Assembly: GCA_050247895.1 (NCBI GenBank)
Contig: JBFWTJ010000244.1
Span: 1 to 5,770 of the forward strand
Direction: 5' to 3'
DNA length: 5,770 bases
DNA from: CAVPEW01 sp050247895
GTDB taxonomy: Bacteria; Actinomycetota; Acidimicrobiia; Acidimicrobiales; VFJN01
Every line of letters starts with the position of its first letter. Positions within the stretch are counted from its first letter, which is position 1. The notes under the pieces are model-generated. The model saw only the letters and a list, made by a program, of their open reading frames with translations. It made no database searches and was not told the origin of the DNA. Positions 5,646-5,770 of this stretch are shown here, one piece after another. Both the position numbers and the translations under genes were made by a program.

Positions 5646-5770
5646 GTCGCCTCTTTCGCCGTGGGGCCGTCGTCGGCCGACAGGGTCCGCCCGCCGGCCA
5701 CACCCGCCGGGGCGATGCTGGCACGGGTGGCTTCACGAACGCTCTACGTGCGCTCAACGCCACCCGAAAG
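5646..5770. other. Upstream region of the regulator gene, with an inverted repeat
   Basis: These 125 bases show no convincing open reading frame on either strand. They contain an 8-bp inverted repeat, CGGGTGGC (5724-5731) and GCCACCCG (5759-5766), with centres 35 bases apart. There is also a 10-bp palindrome GTCGGCCGAC (5672-5681). Either could be an operator, but short dyads arise easily at this GC content. No clear -35/-10 pair is visible. The regulator's promoter must lie here or beyond the window edge. Confidence 0.35.
5650..5656 (-). promoter_or_regulatory. Ribosome binding site of the LuxR-type regulator
   Basis: On the minus strand AAAGAGG lies four bases before the ATG whose A is at 5645. 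It decides between two in-frame ATG codons five residues apart. The second ATG (5630-5628) has no purine-rich stretch in front of it. Confidence 0.6.

Overview
The window is very GC-rich, and its codons end almost always in C or G. Together with densely overlapping genes, this suggests a high-GC actinomycete-type bacterium (Actinomycetota). The sequence does not fix the genus. The content is the distal end of a contractile injection system (CIS, phage-tail-like) cluster, plus a regulator on the opposite strand.

Layout: positions 1-91 hold the last 29 codons of a gp25-like baseplate gene. Three genes follow that overlap one another by one to four bases. They are a 650-residue gp6/P2-J-like baseplate wedge protein (91-2043), a 188-residue P2-I/gp7-like wedge protein (2040-2606), and a 641-residue membrane-anchored protein (2603-4528). 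After a 15-base gap with a strong ribosome binding site comes a 133-residue PAAR-type spike-tip protein (4544-4945). All lie on the plus strand and look like one transcription unit. A 16-bp hairpin (4977-5014) follows, and then a convergent gene on the minus strand (5025-5645) for a LuxR/NarL-type response regulator with a degenerate receiver domain. The last 125 bases are the regulator's upstream region.

How they may work together: the gp25, gp6 and gp7 homologues would build the baseplate wedges, and the PAAR protein would cap the spike. The unusual member is the 641-residue protein. It has two zinc ribbons separated by a roughly 300-residue Pro/Gly/Ala-rich linker, then a basic stretch, one transmembrane helix and an extracytoplasmic F5/8-type-C / NADase-type glycan-binding-like domain. 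Its place inside the baseplate operon and its predicted topology suggest that it tethers an intracellular CIS to the cytoplasmic membrane from within. This would resemble the role reported for the membrane protein CisA in Streptomyces. That link is inference, made from memory and without a search. The regulator is a plausible controller of the cluster, but nothing here proves it. No toxin or effector gene is visible in the window.
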